Shown piece after piece: positions 46,573-54,967 of a DNA stretch of 64,000 bases. Under the pieces are notes generated by a model, which ran no database searches, was not told where the DNA came from, and worked only from the letters and a program-made list of their open reading frames with translations. Source of the DNA: Posidoniimonas polymericola (GTDB taxonomy: Bacteria; Planctomycetota; Planctomycetia; Pirellulales; Lacipirellulaceae); assembly GCF_007859935.1 (NCBI RefSeq), contig NZ_SJPO01000002.1, positions 558,001-622,000 of the forward strand, given 5' to 3'. Numbering within the stretch: position 1 is the stretch's first letter; each line of letters begins with the position of its first letter. The translations under genes were made by a program, and so were the position numbers.

Positions 46573-46843
46573 CCGGACGTCCCGCGGCGTGCGGGCGTGC
46601 GGAATCTACTCAACGGGCGGTTGGGCGCGCGGCCCCCTGCCCGCCCGGGCAGCAATTCTGGGGGTCTGCCGAACGCCGAACGGCGTTTCCTGTTAAACCC
46701 TGCTGGAGATCCGGATTAAGTTAAGACGACCCGCTCATCTTCAACCTAAATAGACTTCGGTTCCGAATACCGGTGATATCGCGATGCACAAACGCCGTGC
46801 ATTCACTTCACGGACGACTCAACTAATTTGGGCGGAGCCTGAC

Positions 46844-47944
46844 ATGAGAATGAAACTTACGCCGAGCGCGGTGCTTATCGCCGCGTTCGCAATCCCGGGG
46901 GTGGGCCACGCGGCGGAGTCGTTCGGCCTGCGGTCCTTCATGACCGATGAGGTGCTCAACGAGTCTCTCGTTGAGGATCAGGCGGTCACGCCGGTTGACT
47001 ACCGCTTGGTCGGCTGCGACAGCTGCGGCGACTCCGCCTGCGGCGAGCCCAGCTGTGGCTGCGACGATTCCTACGGCTGCGGCGACGTCTGCTGCGGCAG
47101 CACCTGCGGCGGCTGCGCCGAGCCGTGCATTCTGGTCACCACGCTGCTCGGTTGCTTCGAGGATAGCGACCACTGCTTCGACGACTGGATCAGCCCGATG
47201 ACCAACCCGGTCTTCTTCGAGGACCCGCGGACGCTGACCGAGCTGCGTGGCATCTTCATCCAGCACAAGGTCCCCTCGACCGCCGGAGGCGGCGATGTGC
47301 AGCTGTACGCCGTGCAGATCCGCGCCGCGCTGACCGACCGCCTGTCGCTCATCGCGACCAAGGACGGCTACGCCGTATCGGACAACCCGCTGATCGCCGA
47401 CGGCTGGGCCGACGTCGCCCTGGGCCTGAAGTACAACCTGGTCCGCGACACCTGCACCCAGACGCTGCTGAGCGCCGGCGCCGTGTACGAGATGCCGGTC
47501 GGCTCGACCCGCACCCTGCAGGGCAACGGCGACGGCGAGTTCCACCTGTTCCTCACCGGCGGCACCGAGATCTGCTGCGACTGGCATCTGATCAGCGCGT
47601 TGGGCCTCCGCCTGCCCGCTGACGACGACGCCGAGAGCACCAGCATGTACTGGTCCAACCACGTCGACTACCACTTCGGCAACGGCTTCTACGCCCTGGC
47701 CGAGTTCAACTGGTACCACTGGCTCGAGAGCGGCGCCGGCGGCGTTGCGGGCGTGTCGGGCGGCGACCTGTTCAACTTCGGCTCCACCGGGATCGCGGGC
47801 AACGACATCGTGACCGGCGCCTTCGGTGTGAAGTACAAGCCGAACCGCTACTACGAACTCGGCCTGGCGTGGGAGAACCCGCTGACCCAGCGTCGTGACG
47901 TGCTAGAGAACCGGCTGACCGCCGACCTCATCCTCCGGTACTAG
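46844..47944 (+). CDS. Outer-membrane-type beta-barrel-like protein with Cys-rich N-terminus
   Basis: 366 residues from ATG 46844, with GGAG about 9 bases upstream; the earlier start at 46784 is rejected. A signal peptide is followed by a Cys-rich segment (about residues 60-95) containing more than ten Cys in CDSCGDSACGEP-like spacing. The rest has alternating hydrophobic strands with aromatic ends (YKPNRYYELGLAWE, LTADLILRY) and a terminal Tyr, as expected for a membrane barrel. Such Cys-rich barrel proteins are frequent in planctomycetes, but I cannot give a function. A strong terminator follows 90 bases later. Confidence 0.75.
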   Translation: MRMKLTPSAVLIAAFAIPGVGHAAESFGLRSFMTDEVLNESLVEDQAVTPVDYRLVGCDSCGDSACGEPSCGCDDSYGCGDVCCGSTCGGCAEPCILVTTLLGCFEDSDHCFDDWISPMTNPVFFEDPRTLTELRGIFIQHKVPSTAGGGDVQLYAVQIRAALTDRLSLIATKDGYAVSDNPLIADGWADVALGLKYNLVRDTCTQTLLSAGAVYEMPVGSTRTLQGNGDGEFHLFLTGGTEICCDWHLISALGLRLPADDDAESTSMYWSNHVDYHFGNGFYALAEFNWYHWLESGAGGVAGVSGGDLFNFGSTGIAGNDIVTGAFGVKYKPNRYYELGLAWENPLTQRRDVLENRLTADLILRY

Positions 47945-48034
47945 GGGCCCACACCGGAGACACGGTCTCACGGCCGCGCCGCGTAGGGGGCGGCGGGCCA
48001 GAGACCAACGCCTTGCTTCGGAACGAAACGAACG

Positions 48035-48078
48035 CCCAAGGGGCGGAGCTCACGGTGAGCCCGCCCCTTGGGTTTTTT
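48035..48078 (+). terminator. Rho-independent terminator after the barrel-protein gene
   Basis: CCCAAGGGGCGG at 48035-48046 pairs with CCGCCCCTTGGG at 48061-48072, followed by six T residues. The inner GCTCAC / GTGAGC could extend the stem. Its right arm lies inside the 3' end of the convergent GNAT gene. Confidence 0.93.
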
Positions 48079-48748
48079 GCTGCGCGGCCGTAGTTCGTTG
48101 ACGCCCGCCGCTGCTGTAGACCATCAGCAACGTTCCCCAGTGGCCGAACCTTAGTCGGTTCGAAAGGGACAAGGTTCTCCTCCGCACACCGAACCCAAGC
48201 CGACGTCCAAAGCGGACTGCGCTGCGGGTGCGCATGGTCTCCATGTAGAGCTGCGATTGACCGTGGGTTGGCAGAAGGTCGATGAGGGCGCCGACCAACG
48301 CTGTTGCGATCCCGCGTCGCCGGTAGGCGGCGTCGACGCAGAGTGTCTGCACGCAAAGCGATCCGTGCGGCGCGCCGATTACCGCCTGGGTCCAGTCGTT
48401 CCACAACGTCACGCACACGTTCAGGTCGTGTTCGCTGTGTTGTTCCAGTAGAGCGTCCCAGTCTGGGATGGCGCCGATAGCAATATCCCTGTTGACCCTG
48501 CCCAGTGACGCCACACCGGTCAGTTGGCCGTTGACAAACGCCCCGAGGCAGGCCAATACGTCATCACGGCCGCAGACGCTTGCAGTAATCGCGTCGCACA
48601 GCTCAAAGAAGTTCGGCTGCCGAGCCTGCAGGTAGACGCCGAAGGGATCAGGATTCCGCAAAGTCAACGCATCGGCGTCGGGCGCCTCGGCATCGCTCAG
48701 GCGGCGGATCTCACAGCCGTTCAAACCTGGGGTCCACTGCTGTGCCAC
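48050..48748 (-). CDS. GNAT-family N-acetyltransferase
   Basis: 232 residues from GTG 48748. The acetyl-CoA-binding motif A is visible as LCVDAAYRRRGIATALVGALID (about residues 135-156), followed by an ARFGRRLGF-like motif B (AVRFGRRLGFGVRRR). The start lies 28 bases inside the upstream same-strand gene, so the two are probably co-transcribed. Its last codons run through the terminator of the facing gene, so the C-terminal tail is likely not conserved. Substrate unknown. Confidence 0.82.
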   Translation of the reverse strand: MAQQWTPGLNGCEIRRLSDAEAPDADALTLRNPDPFGVYLQARQPNFFELCDAITASVCGRDDVLACLGAFVNGQLTGVASLGRVNRDIAIGAIPDWDALLEQHSEHDLNVCVTLWNDWTQAVIGAPHGSLCVQTLCVDAAYRRRGIATALVGALIDLLPTHGQSQLYMETMRTRSAVRFGRRLGFGVRRRTLSLSNRLRFGHWGTLLMVYSSGGRQRTTAAQQKTQGAGSP

Positions 48749-49293
48749 AGCGAGTCCTCGGTGGTCAGGCCTTCGAGAGCCCGCGCAATCTCAGCAGAAC
48801 GCTGCAGCGCCTCGTTGAGCGGCTCGGCCCACGGGCCGTGCTTGGCTCGGTCCCACGCGTCCCGGGCGGCGACGATGGCGGGGTCGTCGGCGGGGGCTAG
48901 CGGGTCGGCCGGCAGGCGGTCGTAGTAGGCCCGGAACACGGTGGTTGACGCGAAGAACGCCCGCATGCCGACCTGGTCGGCGAGGGCTGCTTGCAGGCGG
49001 AGCGCGGCGTGCTCGTGGACCTTGTCGGCCGGGTGGACGCCGCCGAGACCCCAGTCGGGCTGGCGCCAGCCGTCGGGGCCCTCGCACAGGGCGTGGCACG
49101 TTTCGTGGAGGATCATCTGCGCAAGCGAGTCGTCGGGGTCGAGGGTTTCGGGCGTGCCGATCGTCAGCACCCCGGCGCCGTCCCACGACGCGTTGACCTC
49201 GGCGCTGCGGACCACCTGCATGCCCAGCTTCCGCGCGGCGTGCAGCCACACCAAGTCGAGCGGGTCGGAGTAGGTCTTGGTGATCGTGCGCAC
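48721..49293 (-). CDS. Small HExxH metalloprotease-like protein
   Basis: 190 residues from GTG 49293; a longer frame to 49767 is low-complexity and rejected. Residues 63-67 (HETCH in QMILHETCHALCEG) form an HExxH zinc motif. A GGVHPADKVHEHAALRLQ segment later could supply the third ligand. The family is not clear to me; it resembles small uncharacterised zinc peptidases. No signal peptide. It overlaps the GNAT gene by 28 bases. Confidence 0.72.
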   Translation of the reverse strand: MRTITKTYSDPLDLVWLHAARKLGMQVVRSAEVNASWDGAGVLTIGTPETLDPDDSLAQMILHETCHALCEGPDGWRQPDWGLGGVHPADKVHEHAALRLQAALADQVGMRAFFASTTVFRAYYDRLPADPLAPADDPAIVAARDAWDRAKHGPWAEPLNEALQRSAEIARALEGLTTEDSLWHSSGPQV

Positions 49294-49369
49294 AGGAGTC
49301 TGGGTAGATGTGGGGGGCGGAAAGCCCTCATTGTACCACCCTAGCTGGCGGCGGAAGCCGGTGGGTTTT

Positions 49370-49523
49370 GGGGTTAACGCCCCGCGGCCGATAGCGTCCC
49401 CATCGCCGCTCCGCCTTGCCAAACCGCCCATCAGCCGGCACGCGTTAGCGTCCGGTTCAAAGCGTGTGCAGCGGCGGGCCGTCCTAGCGGGGCCGAACCG
49501 GGGGCTAACGCCCCGCGGCTGAT
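49370..49523. repeat. Three GCTAACGCC-type repeats
   Basis: GGGGTTAACGCCCCGCGG at 49370-49387, GGGGCTAACGCCCCGCGG at 49501-49518 and an inverted divergent copy at 49430-49455 (complement begins CCGGACGCTAACGCG). The outer copies continue with similar flanks (GGCCGAT and GGCTGAT with preceding CCGG). Confidence 0.72.
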
Positions 49524-49703
49524 ACGAGAGCCAATTGCCCGTTCTTCCCGTTTCTTTGTGGCGGGCGGCCTGCGAGCGCGGTCCAATAGAGTCGTGGGAG
49601 CGGTGCGTGCTGGGCGTACTACGCGCGCGGGGCCGCGCTGCGGCTTCCGCCGGAGGTTGCTGGGGCAGACATGCAGGGGGGAAAGCAGGGGGCGGTTCGC
49701 GCG

Positions 49704-49853
49704 GGGGTTTTGTCCCCTCCGCGCGATAAATCGGACTAAACCCGGCGGGGTGGTTCGCGACGGGCAACGCGTTTTAGACTGCTCTAGCAGGGTAAAACGC
49801 TCTCTGGCAGGGCCTGGTTAGGAGACGCGGAGTTTGGTGGCGGACAAAACCCC
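49704..49853. repeat. Facing TTTTGTCC / GGACAAAA pair, copy 3
   Basis: GGGGTTTTGTCCCC at 49704-49717 and GGACAAAACCCC at 49842-49853 give a perfect 12-base inverted repeat across about 126 bases. The 17-base core around the left arm recurs inverted at 56164-56180. Confidence 0.75.
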
Positions 49854-50033
49854 TGTGGCTGGCTTCCGCCGAGCCGTCGCCCGCCGGCTAGGGGCGGCGA
49901 CCCAGTTGATGGGAGCCACGGAGTTCGAGGAAGACCCCACCAAAAAAGAACCCCGCACGAGTGCGGGGCCAGGGGGGAGATCGGTTGTCGCCGTAGCCGC
50001 AGCGCCCAAGTGAGGGCGGCCAACGGGCGGGGC

Positions 50034-50642
50034 TCAGCCTGCCTTGCGGTAGAGCTGCGGGTTGAGCGTGGGGTCGTTGTACATCTTCATCTGGCGGTAG
50101 ACCTTCAGCAGCTTCTCGCCGGAGAAGACCTCGAGCAGCAGCTCGCTGAGCGAACGCGACAGGTCCGCGTGCTGCACGCCGCAGCGGCGGAGCTTCTCCT
50201 GCACCTTCGCGACGTGCAGGTCGTCGATATCGTCGCGGTCGAGCTCCTCGCGGAGGTGGTAGATCCGCAGCGTCATGATCGAGAGTCGGTCGACCGCGCT
50301 GCCGGGGGTTTCAGTGTTGAGCCGTGCGTCCGCGTTGGCGGTGACGCCGCCGGCGGTGATCATCTGGATGAAGGTCTCGTCGATCCGCTCAATCCAGTCG
50401 TTCCGCTGCTGGTTGAAGCCATCAATGGCGCGTTTGACTTCGGCGATGCGAGCGTCGGTCACGTCGGGGTTGCGGGCGATGTCCTCTTGGTGCCAGAGCT
50501 GGAAGTTGAACTGGTGCTGCTGGCAGACCACCGCCATCACGCCGGTGTAGGGGTTGTCGAGCGGCTGGCTGTGCCAGCGGGCGACCGCCTGGGCGTGGAG
50601 GTCGGCGACTTGGGAGACGAACGTGCGGGGATCGAACAGCAT
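50034..50642 (-). CDS. DUF4254 family protein
   Basis: 202 residues from ATG 50642. The sequence is mostly helical and contains WHSQPLDNPYTGVMAVVCQQHQFNFQLWHQED near the start, then an IEEEI-like charged helix (KRAIDGFNQQRNDWIERIDE) and a SIMTLRIYHLREE segment. These match my memory of DUF4254, a family of unknown function found in planctomycetes and Bacteroidetes. The rejected frame extends to 50843. It is downstream of the epimerase gene. Confidence 0.78.
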   Translation of the reverse strand: MLFDPRTFVSQVADLHAQAVARWHSQPLDNPYTGVMAVVCQQHQFNFQLWHQEDIARNPDVTDARIAEVKRAIDGFNQQRNDWIERIDETFIQMITAGGVTANADARLNTETPGSAVDRLSIMTLRIYHLREELDRDDIDDLHVAKVQEKLRRCGVQHADLSRSLSELLLEVFSGEKLLKVYRQMKMYNDPTLNPQLYRKAG

Positions 50643-50815
50643 GGGGAATCCTTTCCCAGTTTGCCGGGCGTCAATGCTGGCGCCGAGGTAAGCCGGGCGC
50701 CGCCTGTGTGTTAAGGGCGGGGAGTGTATCTGAATCCGCCGCCGTGGTGCAAGGCGAGAATCGTGCCGGGGAGCGACACAATCCGCCTCGGCGTAAGCGG
50801 CTTGCGACTGCCTGC

Positions 50816-51823
50816 TTAGATCCAGCCCTCTTCGCGGTACCATTCGGCGGTCTCGTGGTAGCGTTCGGCGAGGGGTTTAGCGCAGCGGAAGCCGAGCTGC
50901 TCCTCTGCCTTCGCGACGCTGCAGACCCAGCCGGTGGCAGACGCCTCGCGGAGCTTGTCGAGGCCGAACAGGGTCGGCTTGCCGGTGACGCGGCCGATCA
51001 ACTCGCCGGCGAGCGCGGGGATCAGGAAGGGGTACTTGCGGAGTTTGACCACCACTATGCGGACGCCCATCGCGTCGGCCGCCATCCGCCCGGCGTCGGC
51101 CCACGAGCTGACGGCGGGGTCGGCCGCGTAGTAGACGCCGTGGCCGGGGTCGTCGGCGCCGGCGGGGACACGTTCGCCACGCTCGACCGCCAACGCCATC
51201 GCGTCGGCCAGGTCGTCGGCGTGGACGAGCGACAGCGGCAGGCCCTTGCGTTGCGGCACCGGGTGCAGCCGGGAGTACTTGAGGCCGAGGAACAGGTTGA
51301 GCCCGTCGTGGTCGCCCGGGCCAAACACGACCGGCGGGCGGAGGATCGTCAGCGGGACGTCGGCCGCGAACCGGCGGGCCGCCTGTTCGCCTGCGAGCTT
51401 GCTGCGGCCGTACAACGAGATCGGCCGCGGCGCGTCGGATTCGCGGTGCGGCGCGGCGGGCGCCGAGGGCCCGGCCGCGGCGAGCGAGCTGACCGCCAGC
51501 ACGACCGGCGGGGCGTCGCGGCGGGCGCAGGCCTCAAGCAGGTTGGCCGTGCCGGCCTCGTTGACGCTGAGGAAGCTGTCGAGGTTCTTGGCGTGGGTGC
51601 GGCCCGCCAGGTGGTAAACGTGCTCGACGCCGTCGATCGCGGCCGCCAGGCTGCCGGGGTCGGTGACGTCGCCGCGGACCAGCCGGGCGCCCAGCTGCTC
51701 GAGCCGCTGGGTCTTCGAGGCGGCCCGCACCAGGCAGGCCACGTCGTGGCCGGCGGACTGCAGACGCATGACCAGACGGGGACCAATAAACCCGCTGGCG
51801 CCGGTGACCAGGGCGGTTGGCAT
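50816..51823 (-). CDS. NAD-dependent epimerase/dehydratase
   Basis: About 335 residues from ATG 51823; a TTG two codons upstream is an alternative. The Rossmann motif TGASGFIGPRL is at the start, and the catalytic region is SSLAAAG...YGRSKLAGEQ (Tyr-x-x-x-Lys). The middle HADDLADAM and C-terminal WADAGRMAADAMGVRI resemble extended SDRs that act on sterol-like or nucleotide-sugar substrates. Substrate not determined. Confidence 0.9.
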   Translation of the reverse strand: MPTALVTGASGFIGPRLVMRLQSAGHDVACLVRAASKTQRLEQLGARLVRGDVTDPGSLAAAIDGVEHVYHLAGRTHAKNLDSFLSVNEAGTANLLEACARRDAPPVVLAVSSLAAAGPSAPAAPHRESDAPRPISLYGRSKLAGEQAARRFAADVPLTILRPPVVFGPGDHDGLNLFLGLKYSRLHPVPQRKGLPLSLVHADDLADAMALAVERGERVPAGADDPGHGVYYAADPAVSSWADAGRMAADAMGVRIVVVKLRKYPFLIPALAGELIGRVTGKPTLFGLDKLREASATGWVCSVAKAEEQLGFRCAKPLAERYHETAEWYREEGWI

Positions 51824-51946
51824 CGTCAAATTCCGTTGGGGTGCTGGGGGTGGATGGGCGAAGTCGTTAAACTCGCATCACCGGGCCCCGTTCGCAAGGT
51901 CGCCCGCGAACACAAGTCGCCTTTTGCATCCCCACCCGCCGGCCGC

Positions 51947-53077
51947 ATGACCCAGATCGAAGTCGTCCCTGTCAGCTCGTCGAAGCAGCAGAAACAGTTC
52001 CTCAACCTGCCGTGGGCCATCAACAAGTCCGACCCCAACTGGATGCCCCCGCTGCGGCAGAACCAGAAGCTGTTGTGCGGCTTCGGCAAGCACCCGTTCT
52101 ACGACAGCGCCGAGGCCCAGGCCTTCCTGGCGGTGCGCGGCGGCGAGCCGGTGGGCCGTTTGCTGGCGATCGTCAATCATGCGCACAACAACTTCCACGA
52201 GGACAAGCTCGGGTTCTTCGGCTTCTTCGAGAGCATCGACGACGCCGACGTCAGCAACGCGCTGTTCGACGCCGGCGCCGAGTGGCTCCGCGGCAAGGGG
52301 ATGAACTCGGTCCGCGGCCCCGCCGACCCCTCGATCAACTACGAGTGGGGCCTGCTGATCGACGGCTACGAGACGCCCCCCTACTTCATGATGACCCACA
52401 ACCTGCCGTACTACGGCCGGCTGTGGGACGCGTGGGGGTTCGCGAAGTCGCAGGACCTGTTTGCGTTCGGCGGCGACATCAGCATCCTCCACGGTCTTAA
52501 GGATCAGAAGAAGCTGATGCGGATGGACGAGACCGTCCGCGAGCGGTTCGGCATCACCGTCCGGCAGATGGACCCCAAGCGGTTCAACCAGGAGGTCGAG
52601 ACCTTCCTCCGCATCTATAACGAGGCCCTGACCAACACCTGGGGCTACGTGCCGATGTCCCGCGCCGAGCTGCTGCACATGGCCAAGGACCTCAAGCACC
52701 TGATCGTGCCGGAGCTGGCGATCGTGGCGGAAGTCGAGGGCGAGCCGATCGGCGTGATGTTCGGACTGCTGGACTACAACCCGCGGATCAAGAAGATCGA
52801 CGGCAAGCTGTTCCCGTTCGGCTTCATGCGGCTGCTGTACAACAAACGCGCGATCAAGCGGATCCGCGTCGTGAGCACCAACGTGCTGCCGAAGTACCAG
52901 GGCTGGGGCGTCGGGCTCGTGCTGGCGCTCGGAATGGTCTACCCGGGGCTGGAGTACGGCTTGGAAGAGTGCGAGTTCTCCTGGGTCCTCGAGACCAACG
53001 ACCTCTCACGCAAGACGCTGGAGAAGGGCGGGGCGCCGAAGTACAAGACCTACCGCGTGTACGACCGCGCCCTGTGA
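51947..53077 (+). CDS. GNAT-like acyltransferase-fold protein, function unknown
   Basis: 376 residues from ATG 51947; the reading frame is open far upstream to 50708 but that part overlaps the epimerase gene. The product starts MTQIEVVPVSSSKQQKQFLNLPWAI. The sequence contains VVSTNVLPKYQGWGVGLVLALGMV, which resembles the GNAT acetyl-CoA loop, and LETNDLSRKTLEKGGAPKYKTYRVYDR at the end, typical of a large conserved family I know as hypothetical N-acetyltransferases. Substrate unknown. Divergent from the epimerase (123 bases). Confidence 0.85.
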   Translation: MTQIEVVPVSSSKQQKQFLNLPWAINKSDPNWMPPLRQNQKLLCGFGKHPFYDSAEAQAFLAVRGGEPVGRLLAIVNHAHNNFHEDKLGFFGFFESIDDADVSNALFDAGAEWLRGKGMNSVRGPADPSINYEWGLLIDGYETPPYFMMTHNLPYYGRLWDAWGFAKSQDLFAFGGDISILHGLKDQKKLMRMDETVRERFGITVRQMDPKRFNQEVETFLRIYNEALTNTWGYVPMSRAELLHMAKDLKHLIVPELAIVAEVEGEPIGVMFGLLDYNPRIKKIDGKLFPFGFMRLLYNKRAIKRIRVVSTNVLPKYQGWGVGLVLALGMVYPGLEYGLEECEFSWVLETNDLSRKTLEKGGAPKYKTYRVYDRAL

Positions 53078-53209
53078 CACGACCCGCAATGCGTGGTGTG
53101 CATGCCCGGTATGCGTGGGGCGAAGGTAGTCAGCCTTTCAATGAGCGCTAGAATGCAGATGGAAAGACGTAATTCATCACCGGACGAACTAGAGGGCGAG
53201 GAGAACAAA

Positions 53210-53635
53210 GTGGACAAGGAAACCCTGATCAAGAACCTGAATGACGACTTGTCGAATGAGCTTGGAGCGATCATTCAGTACATCACCTACGCTGCCAAGG
53301 CGACTGGCCCGTACCGGCCGCAGCTGGCGAGCTTCTTCCTAGCCGAGGTGACCGACGAGCAGGGCCACGCCCAGTTCTTGGCGAACAAAATCGTCGCGCT
53401 CGGCGGCGAGCCCTGCACGACACCGGTCAAAGTCCCGGCAGCAGGCAGCAACCGGGCCATGCTCGAGGCAGTTCTGGAAGCCGAGAACAAGGCCGTCGCC
53501 GGCTACACGACGCGGGCCAAAGAGGCCGACGAGTTCGGCGACAAGGGCCTTGCCGTGCAGCTCGAGGACATGGTCCGCGACGAGAGCGGCCACTCCGAAG
53601 AGACCGAGCGGATCCTCCGCGACTGGCCCCTGTAG
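53210..53635 (+). CDS. Ferritin-like di-iron protein
   Basis: 141 residues from GTG 53210 with GAGGAG about 8 bases upstream; the earlier ATG at 53093 is rejected. The four-helix bundle has Glu17 (NELGAIIQY), Glu50 with His53 (DEQGHAQF), Glu92 region (EAENKAVAGY) and Glu125 with His128 (DESGHSEE), the ligand set of bacterioferritin/DPS-like di-iron proteins. It lacks the long extra loops of classical ferritins. It ends 2 bases before the stop of the facing acyltransferase gene. Confidence 0.88.
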   Translation: MDKETLIKNLNDDLSNELGAIIQYITYAAKATGPYRPQLASFFLAEVTDEQGHAQFLANKIVALGGEPCTTPVKVPAAGSNRAMLEAVLEAENKAVAGYTTRAKEADEFGDKGLAVQLEDMVRDESGHSEETERILRDWPL

Positions 53636-53637
53636 GG

Positions 53638-54744
53638 CTATGCCGACCGACGCTCGCGGCGGATCCAGTGGCCCAGGCGGATCGCCTGCGACCGCCAAGA
53701 CGCCGGCGAGCTGTAGGTCAGTGTGTGGGTAGTCCGCACGGCGGTCCGCAGCCGCCGCTTAAAGGCTTGGCTGCCGGGGCCGAGGTCGATCTGGGCGTCG
53801 CCACGGTCGCAGCTGTCGCGGATCAGCATGCCGAGCAACGCCATCCCAGCGCCCTTGGGAGCGCTCTCGGGGTTGTACCCCATCCGCAGCCCAAGCACCC
53901 GCCCGCGGCAAACGTAGTTGTAGTTGAACGCGACCGCCAAGTCGCCGACGAACAGCAGGTTCATGTCGAGCATCCCGAGTCGGGCCGCGGCGGCGTGCGT
54001 GTCACGGAAGTAGTCCTCGTAGGCCGTGTGGCAGAGCGTGTTGCCGTCGGTCGAGTTGGCCTGCCAGCTGTGGCGGGCAATCTCTTGGCAACGCTCAAAC
54101 AGGTCCCAGTTGGGCGACCCATCGCCGCCAGCGGCGGGCGCCGGGCGGTGACGCAGGTGACGGGCCGCCGGGAGCTCGGCGACGCGGCTCACGTGCCGGC
54201 GGAGCTCGTGGCGGAACTTGGTCGAGCGCGACTCGAGGTAATCTTCGTAGTCGCCGGGCAGGTCGATCAGCGACGACGCGTCGCCAGGCTCGAGGGCGGG
54301 CCGCAGGCCGGCCAGCTGCATGGCCCGCTGCGAGCGGCCGCGGTCGGTCGACTCGTGGGCCACCCACTGCAGCTCGATCCGGTCCCAGTCCCGCGGGGTC
54401 TGGGCGATGTGCTTCATCGCCATCGCCAGCGTGGCCGCCGGGTTGGCGCCGATCGGCCCGAAGACGCTCCCCCAGTTGTCGAGCGGGTAGCAGAGGGTCC
54501 GAACCGTTCCGACCGTGTGCCGCTGACGCTGCACGCAGAGCGGGACAATCCCGATGACCTGCCCGCCGGCCCGCACCACCAGCACGCGTAGCTTCTTGTC
54601 CTCGCCGAAGTGCTGCCAGTAGATGCAGAGCCAATCGTAGGTCTGGAAGAAGGTGGCCCTGGGCGTCTCGGCGAAGAGGGCGTTCCAGGCCATGCGGTAG
54701 GCGCCGAGGGATTGGAGGTCGTTGATCTCGATCACTTCTGCCAT
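53638..54744 (-). CDS. BioF2-like acetyltransferase (Acetyltransf_6 type)
   Basis: 368 residues from ATG 54744. The pattern FFQTYDWLCIYWQHFGEDKKLRVLVVR, then GYLES-like helix (YEDYLESRSTKFRHELRRH) and LVGDLAVAFNYNYV resembles the Acetyltransf_6/CelD-like family often linked to exopolysaccharide production. The longer in-frame ORF to 55062 overlaps the facing gene start region and is rejected. No partner genes for polysaccharide synthesis are nearby, so the role is open. Confidence 0.8.
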   Translation of the reverse strand: MAEVIEINDLQSLGAYRMAWNALFAETPRATFFQTYDWLCIYWQHFGEDKKLRVLVVRAGGQVIGIVPLCVQRQRHTVGTVRTLCYPLDNWGSVFGPIGANPAATLAMAMKHIAQTPRDWDRIELQWVAHESTDRGRSQRAMQLAGLRPALEPGDASSLIDLPGDYEDYLESRSTKFRHELRRHVSRVAELPAARHLRHRPAPAAGGDGSPNWDLFERCQEIARHSWQANSTDGNTLCHTAYEDYFRDTHAAAARLGMLDMNLLFVGDLAVAFNYNYVCRGRVLGLRMGYNPESAPKGAGMALLGMLIRDSCDRGDAQIDLGPGSQAFKRRLRTAVRTTHTLTYSSPASWRSQAIRLGHWIRRERRSA

Positions 54745-54967
54745 GGAACGCCGTCGGGTTGAGTGCCTGCCGTGGGGTGCGATACCCGATGCTTTGCAGC
54801 CGGTGTGCCAATCCGGCCGGTTGCGGGCATCCTCGACCGTCTGCAGCGGTTGCGCGGCTGTTTTGCCGCGGTGGCTGTTGCAAGGCGGCCTCAGTGCCCA
54901 CAATGGGGTGTCGCTCTTCTGCACCATGTTTCGCAAAGTCACCTCGTGATCGGGCTTCGGCTGTCTG

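Larger units (their letters stand above)
49294..50033. other. Longest gene-free stretch, with two repeat families
   Basis: 740 bases between a minus-strand gene start and a minus-strand gene end. It holds three copies of a GCTAACGCC-type repeat (49370-49523) and a facing TTTTGTCC / GGACAAAA pair (49704-49853). It is GC-rich with no credible open frame. A hairpin-like CCCCGCACGAGTGCGGGG lies near 49952. Confidence 0.7.
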
